Shown here piece by piece: positions 52,123 to 61,518 of a DNA stretch of 64,000 nt. The stretch is taken from positions 3,374,736-3,438,735 of the forward strand of contig NZ_OY760905.1 of NCBI RefSeq assembly GCF_963664135.1. Reading direction: 5' to 3'. This stretch comes from an uncultured Acetobacterium sp. GTDB lineage: Bacteria > Bacillota > Clostridia > Eubacteriales > Eubacteriaceae. Under the pieces are notes generated by a model. That model did not search any database. It was not told the DNA's origin and saw nothing but the letters and a program-made list of their open reading frames with translations. Numbering within the stretch: position 1 is the first letter of the stretch; every line of letters starts with the position of its first letter. A program made the translations under genes and the position numbers.

Positions 52123-52766
52123 ACTGATTCGTCCTTGTTTTCAAAGGCGTTAAGGATCGAAATGACTTCACTGTCTTCTACCTGTGTAAAATCTTCATAA
52201 TATGCGCCAACCGCTCCTCGATAATTGGCGTCTATATCAAGCGATACTAACTCATCCACCATAGAATTCAACTTTTTGGCGGTATCATATGGTGTTACCG
52301 GAATCGCAATAACCAGTCGTTTGGGGTTGCGTTTTTTTATCTCATCAATGGCTGCTATCATTGTAAGTCCTGTGGCAATGCCATCGTCTGCTATGATTAC
52401 TGTTTTTCCTTCAACCGAATAGAGTGCTCTTCCCCCTAGAAATATTTCCCTGCGCCTTTTGATCTCGTTACGCACTTTTTCTATTTCCCCGGCCAGCCAT
52501 ACCGGATCGATATGCTTAACTTCAGCTGAATTGCAAATAGGATCGCCATCCTCAGTTATCGCACAAATAGCGTACTCACTGTTCATGGGATGGCCTATTT
52601 TTTTTGTTGAAAGAATATCCAGTGGAGCATCTAGCATCTTTGCGATTTCAACCCCCAGAATCACACCGCCTCTGGGTAATGCCAATACGATAACATCCTC
52701 GCGCTTATATTTTTCCAGAGCATTCGCCAGTTTGATTCCCGCATCTTTTCTGTTTTTAAACAACAT
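52119..52766 (-). CDS. Phosphoribosyltransferase-domain protein
   Basis: 215 residues. VLALPRGGVILGVEIAKML and the PRPP loop VIIADDGIATGLTM (the D-D-x-x-x-T-G motif) define a type I phosphoribosyltransferase fold. The product lacks hood features of known purine enzymes, so it may be regulatory. Start follows AAGGAGGACAAAC. Coupled to the hydrolase. Confidence 0.88.
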   Translation of the reverse strand: MLFKNRKDAGIKLANALEKYKREDVIVLALPRGGVILGVEIAKMLDAPLDILSTKKIGHPMNSEYAICAITEDGDPICNSAEVKHIDPVWLAGEIEKVRNEIKRRREIFLGGRALYSVEGKTVIIADDGIATGLTMIAAIDEIKKRNPKRLVIAIPVTPYDTAKKLNSMVDELVSLDIDANYRGAVGAYYEDFTQVEDSEVISILNAFENKDESV

Positions 52767-53145
52767 GTTTGTCCTCCTTAAATTTCTATTAATTATCCAA
52801 TACCATCTCTGAATAGATCTCTTGGGATCACCTAAACATCTGCTTTATTCTTCACTTCTACCCCATCAAAATATATTCAATCACTTTATTCCGAATTATT
52901 CATAAACATTGATATTTTATGAAAATGCGTCATACAAAGACTATTTTCAGGTTGATGCACCCTAAAAATGCGAAACCTCGCAAGTAAATCAGACTTTTGA
53001 GCGACGCACTCTATCAATCAAATATCAGCTTAAAGGGTAGACGAATCCCCGGGATTAAAAAAATAAAACACTAAATAAAAGTATTAATCCTCCAGCTATG
53101 CTGGGGAGAATAGGGTAAACGGAAGTGTGACGGATGTTGTAAAAC
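52767..53145. other. Non-coding stretch
   Basis: No gene or clear repeat seen, apart from decayed flank of the IS21 fragment. Confidence 0.4.
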
Positions 53146-53189
53146 TGGATAGGCTACAATTAATTGGACAATAAAATTGTGAGCAGGTA
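53146..53189 (+). repeat. Solitary IS3 left-end fragment
   Basis: 44 bases, one mismatch to the left end of the IS3 copy at 47697-47740, with no transposase attached. Confidence 0.85.
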
Positions 53190-53209
53190 TGAAGGGGTTA
53201 TAATAAAAA

Positions 53210-53445
53210 AATCGGTCGAAAAATCCTCGTTTAATCGATGGGTTTTCGTCAAACTTGCTGGTATCATAAAAACCATCTTTTTTCTTTTCTCGGATACGAT
53301 AGCTGTCGCCTTTGATATTGATAGTTGTGGAATGGTGTAATAGACGATCCAGTATGGCCGTGGCAACAACGTTAGTCCCGAATACTTCACCCCCATCTGC
53401 CATAAGATTTGTTGGAGGTGAGAATAATAGAGCTTTTTTCATATC
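53210..53445 (-). pseudogene. IS21 IstB fragment
   Basis: Minus-strand reading contains GGEVFGTNVVATAILDRLLH, then HSTTINIKGDSYRIREKKK, the C-terminal block of IS21 IstB ATPases. The Walker motifs and IstA are missing. The IS3 end fragment lies directly against its 3' side. Confidence 0.72.
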
Positions 53446-53730
53446 GATTATCCTAAACTTGAAATTTATTCTTTTGTTGAAAAATATTTGAAAAGAAAGA
53501 TATCTGAAACTGAATTTGAAGGTCCGGTGATTAGAATTTATAGTCGTGAAAAAAACAATATGTGATATCATTCGATATGAGAAAAATAGATAAAGAAGTG
53601 TTCAATAAGGATTGTTACAGAAAAAAATACTATTTGTCATGGAGGCGGTATTCATGAACTTAAAATAGCACAATGCATTTCCTTTCATACTAATAATTGT
53701 TGCAATATTAGTGCGAAAGGAAGTGAACTT

Positions 53731-54314
53731 ATGAAGCGATACGAACAGCTGGACAAATTGATTGCCGATCATGACGGAATTGTTCAAACTTCGCAGGTTG
53801 TTGCCGAAGGAATTTCTAAACCTGTTTTTTATGATTATGTCAAAGCGAAAAACTTGAACAGGTGGCTCATGGCGTTTATGCTTCAGCGGATGCATGGACC
53901 GATTCGCTTTACCTGATTCATATTCGAAGTAAGCAAGTTATCTTTTCCCATGAAACCGCTTTATTTCTACATGATTTGACGGTACGGGAGTCAGCACCGT
54001 ATTCGATTACGGTCAAGACTGGTTATAATCCCACCCGCCTAAAAGAGGATGGAATCCAGGTTTATACGGTTAAACCGGAGCTTCATACGGTGGGCTACGC
54101 ATCCGCCTTTTGGGCATATGGTTCCGGTTTATGATATGGAGAGAACCATTTGTGATTTGATCCGCAGTCGAAAAGGGATTGAAATCCAAATCTTTCAAGA
54201 TGCAATAAAGCAATATGTCGGGCGTAAAGATAAAAATCTGCGAACACTGATGCAATATGCATCCCTGTTTCGTGTTGAAAAAATCTTGAGACAATATCTG
54301 GAGGTACTGTTATG
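53731..54314 (+). pseudogene. AbiEi-type antitoxin, two frameshifts
   Basis: Three overlapping readings together give an AbiEi-like protein. It begins MKRYEQLDKLIADHDGIVQT (N-terminal HTH), continues in another frame from about 53860 with VAHGVYASADAWTDSLYLIH and FSHETALFLHDLT, and ends in a third frame with VYDMERTICDLIRSRKG and KILRQYLEVLL. The order matches type IV antitoxins. Ribosome site GAAAGGAAGTG is intact. Confidence 0.8.
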
Positions 54315-54331
54315 ATTAAGACATCAAACAA

Positions 54332-54796
54332 TTGAAGGATTTGATCCGGAATCTTTCAAAAAAGAAAGCGGCAGATGCTCAGATGCTGCTGCGTCATTAT
54401 ATGAGGGAACGTTTTCTGGAGCGAATTTTTCTTTCTGAATATAAAGATCAATTTATTTTGAAGGGAGGGATTCTGGTGACAGCAATGATCGGATTGAATG
54501 CACGATCGACGATGGATTTGGATGCTACGGTAAAAGGCATCAAAGTGAATGCTGAAGATGTCGAGCAGATTATTGCTTCGATTGCCTCGGTGCCTTTTGA
54601 TGATGGTATATCTTTCCGTATCAAGAGCATTGGTGAGATAATGGATGAAGTCGAGTATCCGGGAATCCGAGTTAATATGGAGACGAGATTTGATGGCGTG
54701 ATCACACCGTTTAAGGTTGATATTTCCACAGGTGATATCATTACTCCCAAAGAAGTGCGTTATCAATTAAAGCTGATGCTGGAATGGCTTAAATAG
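54332..54796 (+). pseudogene. AbiEii-type nucleotidyltransferase toxin, truncated
   Basis: 154 residues. The nucleotidyltransferase motif is visible in LKGGILVTAMIG and ARSTMDLDATVKG (G-G and D-x-D region). Intact AbiEii proteins are nearly twice as long. The reading departs from the family after ITPKEVRYQ and stops. With the broken antitoxin in front, the pair is inactive. Confidence 0.75.
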
Positions 54797-55149
54797 CCAT
54801 TCCTTTTGTTTGGCAATTCTTTACTATTTTCATTTAATCTTGATCTGCTATTAAAGATTAAATATTTCTGAGCATCTCTAGCTATTTTATAGCTATTTTT
54901 ATCTTGCTATTGTTGCACTTTGTTATGTCAAATGGTTATATTTTGATGATAAGGGTAGAAATTCAATTAAAGATGATAAAGCTTGAAGAAGTCACACTGC
55001 TGAACAATAGACATTTATAGTTGAGTAAATAAGAGCGTGGTAATTCAATAATAGTATGCGAATTGCCTAAATATTCACAGAAAAATAAATATTGATAATT
55101 TGGTTCAGGAGTTAAAACCTAAAATTTTTATATTGGAGGGTTGAAAATT
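54797..55149. other. Non-coding stretch
   Basis: A/T-rich, no gene or clear structure seen. Confidence 0.4.
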
Positions 55150-55269
55150 ATGAATAAAAAAACAATGGTGTGGCCAGCATTGCGGATAAACTTTGCATAT
55201 TTTGGAAACTTAGCGGATGAAGAAAATTCTAAGTGGGCGGATACAATCATAGAAATGATGGAACTATGA
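55150..55269 (+). CDS. Short open frame before MBL pseudogene
   Basis: 39 codons starting MNKKTMVWPALRINFAYFG, with GGAGGGTTGAAAATT in front and an ATGA overlap to the next start. It may be a short coupled leader or the start of a decayed gene. No family recognised. Confidence 0.35.
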   Translation: MNKKTMVWPALRINFAYFGNLADEENSKWADTIIEMMEL

Positions 55270-56062
55270 AGATACATTCACCATCAATTTATATTACTTC
55301 AAACGCTGGAGTTATTATAGAAAATCTTGGTAAAACGATACTTATAGACAGTTTATTTCGAGTTGACAAAATTTGTCCTTGGCCGGTAGAAAGAATATCG
55401 GAAGAGCTAGAAGAGCGTATCATTAATGGAACAGGTATTTTCCAATGTATCGAAGCACTTGTTTTTACACATTGTCACCCGGATCATTTTGACGAAAAAT
55501 TGTTAATCAGATGTATTGAAAACAAAAACATCAGAAATCTGATTTTACCGAGAGATAATAAATATTTTGATGAAAAATCGGTTATGGCAATTTGCAATAG
55601 AAATAATTGCAAATTGATATTTCTTGAAAGAGAATAAGATATTGAAAAACATACAAATACCATTCACTTAAATGGTTTCGAAATTAAATATTATGCCATT
55701 GATCATATATCAAGTAATTATACTGAGGTTAAACATTTTTCATTTAATATTAGAGTGAACAACAAAACAATATTTGTATCAGGGGATGCATGGTTTTCAC
55801 CAGACAGATTAATGAGAATTATAGGAAGTTTTGATTATCCTATTGACATTGGATTTTTTAATTATTATCATTTAATACAAGAATTGGGCGAAAAATTATT
55901 AATGACATCAATCCGAAACAAGTAATTTTTTATCACTTGCCATTTTTGAGTGCTGGCGATGAGGATATCAGAACTGATGCAATAAAAATCATTCAGCGCT
56001 ATATAGATATTTTACCGCCATGTAAAATAGTTAATTATGAAATGGAAAAATTATATCCTTAA
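55266..56062 (+). pseudogene. Metallo-beta-lactamase-fold protein, interrupted
   Basis: From ATG 55266 the reading gives an MBL-fold N-terminus with FTHCHPDHFD (HxHxDH-like zinc motif). A TAA at 55635 interrupts it. The same frame continues with GFEIKYYAIDHISSNY and TIFVSGDAWFSPDR, shifts near 55890, and ends FYHLPFLSAG ... NYEMEKLYP. It is a degraded hydrolase gene. Confidence 0.75.
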
Positions 56063-56120
56063 ATGTAGGGATACAATTTATCAATAGACATTAGGTTGCA
56101 TAAAAAGGAGAGAAAAATTA

Positions 56121-57101
56121 GTGATAGTAATTGATAGCGTTGAAACGAATGTTTACTTCAACCTTGCTCTAGAAGAATATATATTCAAAAAATTTACTGA
56201 TTTTGAATACCTGGTGATCTGGAAAAATAACAATAGCATCGTCTTGGGAAAACACCAGAATGTTTTCGAGGAAATAAATATAAGAGCAATAGAGGAATCA
56301 GGGATTCCGGTGGTCAGACGAAACACCGGCGGAGGGACCGTTTTTCATGATGAGCAGAATCTCAATTATTCATTCATCACGAATCAAAAAGAAGGGTATG
56401 CCGATTATGAGCAATTTTTGATACCGATCATTAAAGCTCTAAATGAAATGGGAATACCGGCAGTAAAAAGAAGAACCAGCGATATTGCCATTGGGGAGCA
56501 GAAAATATCCGGGTCTGCACAAATGGTCAAAAAGGGACGAGTTCTTCATCACGGTACCCTGCTGTACAATTCGGATCTTAGCTTGCTTAAAAATGTGTTA
56601 AAAACCACCGCCGGAAAAATCACCTCCAAGTCAGTTAAATCGGTTAGAAGCGATGTTACCAATATAAAAAAACATATGACTGATCAATCTATGACAATGG
56701 CGGCTTTTAAGGACATATTGCTTGAAAAACTGTTGCCAGATGGATTTGAAAAGGTAAGTCTGACTGAAGAAGATATTCAAGCCATAAAGACCCTGATGGT
56801 TGAAAAATATTCGCAGTGGGATTGGAACTACGGTCAATCGCCGAAGTTTTCATTCGCAAAGGATAGTGAAGTTTTAAACGCGAAGGGAATAAAAATACAG
56901 ATTGATGTGAAACTGGAAATTATTAAAGGTAAAATTGCAAAAGGTGAAGTAACGATTGATGGTTTGACAAATGCTGAATTGATCGAGAGTCTTACCGGAA
57001 CCAGATATGGTTATCAAGAAATTTTACATAAACTGGAAGAAAGCCAGTTTAATGAATCAGCTGAAATAATGATAGACAGTCTAACGAATTGTTTTATTTA
57101 G
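56121..57101 (+). CDS. lplA: Lipoate-protein ligase A (LplA1)
   Basis: 326 residues, GTG start at 56121 behind AAAAGGAGAGAAAAATTA. Attaches free lipoate to lipoyl domains with ATP. Adenylate site motif VVRRNTGGGTVFHDEQNLNYSF and SDIAIGEQKISGSAQ with the catalytic Lys are visible. The C-terminal accessory domain is present (WDWNYGQSPKFSF). First gene of a four-gene lipoate unit. Confidence 0.93.
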   Translation: MIVIDSVETNVYFNLALEEYIFKKFTDFEYLVIWKNNNSIVLGKHQNVFEEINIRAIEESGIPVVRRNTGGGTVFHDEQNLNYSFITNQKEGYADYEQFLIPIIKALNEMGIPAVKRRTSDIAIGEQKISGSAQMVKKGRVLHHGTLLYNSDLSLLKNVLKTTAGKITSKSVKSVRSDVTNIKKHMTDQSMTMAAFKDILLEKLLPDGFEKVSLTEEDIQAIKTLMVEKYSQWDWNYGQSPKFSFAKDSEVLNAKGIKIQIDVKLEIIKGKIAKGEVTIDGLTNAELIESLTGTRYGYQEILHKLEESQFNESAEIMIDSLTNCFI

Positions 57102-57123
57102 AATATAAAAAAGGAGAAGTCAG

Positions 57124-57363
57124 ATGAAGAAAAACATTCAAATGCCAAAATTAAGCGAACAAATGGAAACCGGGGTATTGGCGGCCTGGAATAAAGAGGT
57201 TGGTGATGTGGTAAAAAAAGGTGAGGTGCTTTTTGAAATCGAAACCGAAAAGGTGGTCAGCGAAGTTGAAAGTATGGAATCTGGCGTTTTGGAAGAGGTT
57301 TTTTTCGAAGCTGGCGATGAAATAAAAGTGGATGAAATCATTGCCGTCATCAATTGTGATTGA
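57124..57363 (+). CDS. Free-standing lipoyl carrier domain
   Basis: 79 residues, a single E2-type biotinyl/lipoyl domain. The modifiable Lys is K43 in EIETEKVVSEV, the usual E-T-D/E-K-A/V context. The start MPKLSEQMETGVLAAWNKEVG is that of acyltransferase lipoyl domains, not GcvH. No linker or catalytic domain follows. Start after AAAAGGAGAAGTCAG. Between ligase and lipoyl synthase genes, so it is probably a lipoate carrier or assembly platform, or a separate subunit of an unseen dehydrogenase. Confidence 0.88.
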   Translation: MKKNIQMPKLSEQMETGVLAAWNKEVGDVVKKGEVLFEIETEKVVSEVESMESGVLEEVFFEAGDEIKVDEIIAVINCD

Positions 57364-57376
57364 TTAAGGGGATAAA

Positions 57377-58234
57377 ATGGAAAAGAAACCAGAATGGTTA
57401 AAGGTTAGTTACAACAAAGAGGCCGTGGAAGAAGTCAGCGGGTTGATGACCAAGCTGAAACTGAATACCGTCTGCAAGGAAGCTAATTGTCCCAATCTTG
57501 GGGAGTGCTATAAAAAACGCACGGCTACTTTTATGATCATGGGCAATATCTGCACCCGTCACTGCCGGTTTTGTAATGTGTCCAGCGGGGTGGTGGAAGC
57601 GGTTGATCCCAAAGAGCCCCAGCATCTTGCAGAGGCCGTAAAAGCACTGGATTTAAAACATGTAGTGATCACCAGTGTCACCCGAGATGACCTGGAGGAT
57701 GGCGGAGCTCGACATTTTGCTGATACGATCAAAGCTGTCCGGGCTGTAAATCCCGGAGTTTCCATTGAAGTGTTAATTCCTGATCTGCAAGGGGTTGAGG
57801 AACACCTGGACATTGTCATTGCGGCCAATCCGGATGTGATTAATCATAACGTGGAAACAGTCCGGGAATTTTACCCAGAGGTTCGGCCTGAAGCTGATTA
57901 TGATCGCTCCATGGCGGTGCTTAAGTATGTCAAAAGAAAGGCGCCCCATATCAAAACAAAAACCGGAATTATGGTGGGTCTGGGGGAGACCGATGAACAG
58001 GTTTGTAAGGTCATGGATGACAGCTTAAACGTTGGCTGCGATATTTTTACCATCGGTCAGTATCTGCAGCCATCGCCAAAACATATTGAAGTCAAAGCTT
58101 ATGTGACTCCAGAAAAATTTGCCCAGTACAAGAAAATTGGGGAAGTAAAAGGCTTTCACTATATTGCCAGCAGTCCCCTGGTGCGCAGCTCCTACCGGGC
58201 GGAAGAAGCGCTAGAAGGAGGAACAAGCAGATGA
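57377..58234 (+). CDS. lipA: Lipoyl synthase
   Basis: 285 residues, radical SAM enzyme adding two sulfurs to octanoyl-lysine. Auxiliary cluster ligands C33, C38 and C44 (CKEANCPNLGEC), radical SAM cluster C59, C63, C66 (CTRHCRFC) and the C-terminal RSSYRAEE Ser motif are intact. Start behind AAGGGGATAAA. Overlaps the next start (ATGA). Confidence 0.96.
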   Translation: MEKKPEWLKVSYNKEAVEEVSGLMTKLKLNTVCKEANCPNLGECYKKRTATFMIMGNICTRHCRFCNVSSGVVEAVDPKEPQHLAEAVKALDLKHVVITSVTRDDLEDGGARHFADTIKAVRAVNPGVSIEVLIPDLQGVEEHLDIVIAANPDVINHNVETVREFYPEVRPEADYDRSMAVLKYVKRKAPHIKTKTGIMVGLGETDEQVCKVMDDSLNVGCDIFTIGQYLQPSPKHIEVKAYVTPEKFAQYKKIGEVKGFHYIASSPLVRSSYRAEEALEGGTSR

Positions 58235-59214
58235 TTTATATTGAAAACAACTCCACCGATCCGTTTTTTAATTTTGCGTTGGAATACTACCTGATTACCG
58301 AAAAACAGTTGCCGGAGGATCAGATTTTTATTTTCTGGCGAACCGAGCCAACCCTGATGATTGGCAAGTACCAGAATACCATTGAAGAAATTAACGACGA
58401 CTTTGCTAAACAAAATGGGATCAAAGTGGTGCGTCGCATCACTGGTGGTGGAACCATTTACACCGATATGGGAGGTTGGCAGTTCAGTTTTATCACCAAA
58501 GGTCTGGCAGAAACCATCGACTTCAACAAGTATATCGGCCCGGTGATTGAAGGCTTGAAAAAATTGGATGTGCCAGCCGAATTCAACAGCCGGAATGATC
58601 TGGTTATCCACGGCAAAAAGTTTTCTGGTAACGCCCAGTGCATGCTAAACGGATATACCCTCCATCATGGCTCGCTGTTATTTGATACCGATTTTGAACA
58701 GATGGTTAAATGTTTGACAGTGGATGATTATAAAATCATTTCTAAGGGCATTAAATCCGTTAAGGAACGGGTGACCAATATTTCAGAGCACTTGACAAAA
58801 CCGATTGATACGGGCACCTTTAGAAAGCTGATGGTGGAGAGCATCATGCAGGGCTCCAAGGCGGAATATCAATTAACTGAGGAGGATCGTGAAAGGATCA
58901 AGACCATTGCCAGAGAAAAATTTGAAAGCTGGGAATGGAATTATGGAAAATCTCCCAAATTCAACATCACCAGAATCGGCCGCTTTGATGGTGGCAAAAT
59001 GGAGTTTAAACTGGATGTGAATAAGGGTAAGATAACTGACTGCACGATCTATGGTGATTTTTTCGGAATCATGGATATCACGGTTCTGAGTGATGCCCTC
59101 ATTGGCACTGTCTATGAAAGGGAAAGCATCAAAAAAGCGATCGTAGCCAGTGATATCAAACAGGGATTCTACCAGATCAATATTGACGAACTGGCAGATA
59201 TTATTTGCTTATAG
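58231..59214 (+). CDS. Lipoate-protein ligase A paralogue (LplA2)
   Basis: 327 residues. Similar in length and C-terminal domain (WEWNYGKSPKFN) to LplA1. The adenylate-site motif reads VVRRITGGGTIYTDMGGWQF, so the usual His before Asp is Thr; the catalytic Lys motif NDLVIHGKKFSGNAQ is kept. It could be an octanoyl or amidotransferase variant, or specific for the small carrier. Coupled to lipA by the ATGA overlap. Confidence 0.88.
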   Translation: MIYIENNSTDPFFNFALEYYLITEKQLPEDQIFIFWRTEPTLMIGKYQNTIEEINDDFAKQNGIKVVRRITGGGTIYTDMGGWQFSFITKGLAETIDFNKYIGPVIEGLKKLDVPAEFNSRNDLVIHGKKFSGNAQCMLNGYTLHHGSLLFDTDFEQMVKCLTVDDYKIISKGIKSVKERVTNISEHLTKPIDTGTFRKLMVESIMQGSKAEYQLTEEDRERIKTIAREKFESWEWNYGKSPKFNITRIGRFDGGKMEFKLDVNKGKITDCTIYGDFFGIMDITVLSDALIGTVYERESIKKAIVASDIKQGFYQINIDELADIICL

Positions 59215-59259
59215 ATGGAAAATAAAGATAATTCATTGGAATTGTCAAGATCAGTTCAG

Positions 59260-59540
59260 TCGAAAGAATTGAGCATATTGGTCAGCAGTTCCCCGTTGGA
59301 TAGGCTGTAGGCAATGGCTTTCCCAAACTTGCCATTGCGGTACAGCCACAGATCTGCTCATCTACAGATAATTGATAAATAATGCGATCCACTGGCAAAT
59401 CTGAAAAAATTTATTTATTCAGTTCCCGTTTCTGCCTCCGTTTAACGATAATAGTCTCAAGAATCGGCTTCTCTCCTGATCCTCAATATTTATGACCCAT
59501 TTTTTCGTTTTTTTCTTTCTCACTGTTTAACATAAAAAAT
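59260..59540 (-). pseudogene. IS66-like transposase remnant
   Basis: Minus strand from about 59360 down to 59268 reads LWLYRNGKFGKAIAYSLS, then NGELLTNMLNSFD, which resembles the C-terminal part of IS66 TnpC. A short upstream reading (59411-59535) with GGAGGTGA before its ATG is broken by TGA. No intact IS. A hairpin AAAATCACCTC / GAGGTGATTTT lies at 59536-59570. Confidence 0.5.
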
Positions 59541-59706
59541 CACCTCCGTATTTTATACTGAGGTGATTTTAACAGATTTTATTTGCTTTGGGTATGTGGG
59601 GTATAATTGACGCTTACCGCCCGTACGGGATAATCCTTCAGGATTTGGATAACCATCGGATTAGAAGCCGACCCTCAGATGAAGATAAATAAACGATGAA
59701 CTACAA

Positions 59707-59745
59707 AAACAGCATCATCCAATCAATGGAGATGCTGTTTTTTTA
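59707..59745 (+). terminator. Terminator
   Basis: AACAGCATC / GATGCTGTT stem with a 13-base loop and T-tract. The rest of 59570-59838 has no gene. Confidence 0.7.
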
Positions 59746-59838
59746 GCCATTAGTTAGTTGCATCGGCTGCATTTGCGATATCTGATAACTCATGTGACTG
59801 CCACTGATTAGATATCCCCCAAAATTGAAAATCGCTTT

Positions 59839-61362
59839 TTATTTAGGTGCTGCTCTTAATAGGATGCCGCAGGACAAGAATAATTGAAACATAGTGTCGT
59901 CCTGAAGCGCCTCATAATTTAAACCAGTGAGTTTCAGGATGTTCTTTAAACGGTAAACTACCGTGTGGCGATGAATCTTGAGAGAATCAGCGGCGGCGGT
60001 AATATTTTTGCCATTGGCAATATAGGCTTTTAGACATATCAGTAATTCATGGGTATAAGGATCTTGCAGATTTAAGCTTCTGAGTTGGGGGACAATGAGC
60101 GCATCGAGTTTAGTATGGCGATCAAGAACGGTCAAAATATGGTCGGCATAAATATCACTAAAACAGATGATCTTAAATGCTGCATCATCGGCATATTCAT
60201 TGGAAATCTGACATTGCAAATAGGCCAGACTGATCTGATAGAGATCATTAAAAACCATGCTCTTCGTCGCTTTGAATTCACTTTTGGTTAAGAAATCCAG
60301 GAGTTGGCCCTGAAATTGTTTTTTGTTTTCAGATTTGAGGTTGTAGTCGCAGACAAGAATCAACGATTCATAGGAAAAAATCATCGCATTGGTAAACAGT
60401 CTGGATAACTGATTGAAATAACCCTGGGTGCTGAAATCTGAATTAAGAACTTTTCCGGAAGGACTGAAGCACCACAAAGAATAAGGTTCATCAATCGTTC
60501 GGCCTTTTAGTCCCAAATGATGGGAGAGGATGTTCGGATCTACATATTTCTCTTTAATTAAATGGTAGAGATACCAGGGAGTTTCCAGATTTTTGCAAAA
60601 TTCATCATTCACCGTTAAAGCTCTTTCGATTATTTGCTGAGCCAGACACAGATTGGCATATTCTGACCGAGTCAGCGGATTGATCAGTTCCGTCATGGCC
60701 AGAGAGCCGAATATTTGTCCGTTGACAAGAATGGGCGCAATCAGGCGTTTAATATTTCCAAATGTATCCGGGGACTGATAAAAAAAAGGCTGATGCTGGC
60801 TTTTGAATTTTTCATTGAGGTTGACACTATCAACCTCTTTTAAAGAGTAGCCTTTTTCCAGAACATGGGCCCAAATGGCATCTAATTTGTCCAGATTTAT
60901 GTTACTGGTTCGCATCAACAGGCCCTGAGAATCGTCGAATAAAGCGACCGGGTTTTTCAGGTAGAGGCAGGATGCATCCAGAATTGTTTGCAAGGTGTTA
61001 CCATTAAAAATTATTTCATTGATGTGATCCAGCCATTGATGATAGCGGTCAAAAACAGCCTGAACCGTTTCGAATATATCTCCAGTATCAATTTGAGAGG
61101 GGAGGATGATAACCGACCAATGAGGATCGAGCAACGTTTCGTCAATCAGTCCCAAGCAGATGAACGACAATGGTTTTTCTGATTTCAGCCGAGCTAACCT
61201 TTTTGCATCAGTGAGATAGAGCACTTCATCACTCAACTCCTGGTCATTATCAGTACGGCAAAAGCGGATAATGGAGAGGTTTAACTGAATAGTTTTGCTC
61301 GAAATGAGCTTAGCATCAGGCCAGGTGATTTGTTCAAATATAATATCTATGCTTAACTTCAA
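59839..61362 (-). CDS. PucR-family transcriptional regulator
   Basis: 507 residues. The C-terminal PucR HTH is visible at about 445-500 (YIANGKNITAAADSLKIHRH, TVVYRLKNILKLTGLN). The central part (about 150-260) may be a GAF-like sensor. The N-terminal region is divergent. Divergently transcribed from the THF methyltransferase gene at 61519 with 156 bases between, so it probably controls that gene in response to a substrate. Confidence 0.88.
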   Translation of the reverse strand: MKLSIDIIFEQITWPDAKLISSKTIQLNLSIIRFCRTDNDQELSDEVLYLTDAKRLARLKSEKPLSFICLGLIDETLLDPHWSVIILPSQIDTGDIFETVQAVFDRYHQWLDHINEIIFNGNTLQTILDASCLYLKNPVALFDDSQGLLMRTSNINLDKLDAIWAHVLEKGYSLKEVDSVNLNEKFKSQHQPFFYQSPDTFGNIKRLIAPILVNGQIFGSLAMTELINPLTRSEYANLCLAQQIIERALTVNDEFCKNLETPWYLYHLIKEKYVDPNILSHHLGLKGRTIDEPYSLWCFSPSGKVLNSDFSTQGYFNQLSRLFTNAMIFSYESLILVCDYNLKSENKKQFQGQLLDFLTKSEFKATKSMVFNDLYQISLAYLQCQISNEYADDAAFKIICFSDIYADHILTVLDRHTKLDALIVPQLRSLNLQDPYTHELLICLKAYIANGKNITAAADSLKIHRHTVVYRLKNILKLTGLNYEALQDDTMFQLFLSCGILLRAAPK

Positions 61363-61518
61363 GGGGAACTCCTTTTGAGTTATACAAACATGTATAACAA
61401 TTTGACTTATTTTTTTATTATATGGACAATGACTTTAAAGTGCAAGTTAAATATAATAAGGACAAATAAATATTGAGAAGGATTTCATTATCACTTCTCA
61501 ATCAAAAGGAGAAATAAA

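Noticed and set aside
59411..59535. Minus-strand 41-codon frame with in-frame TGA and strong ribosome site, possibly a selenoprotein
   Set aside because: It lies beside an IS66-like remnant, no convincing SECIS follows the TGA, and no selenoprotein family fits.
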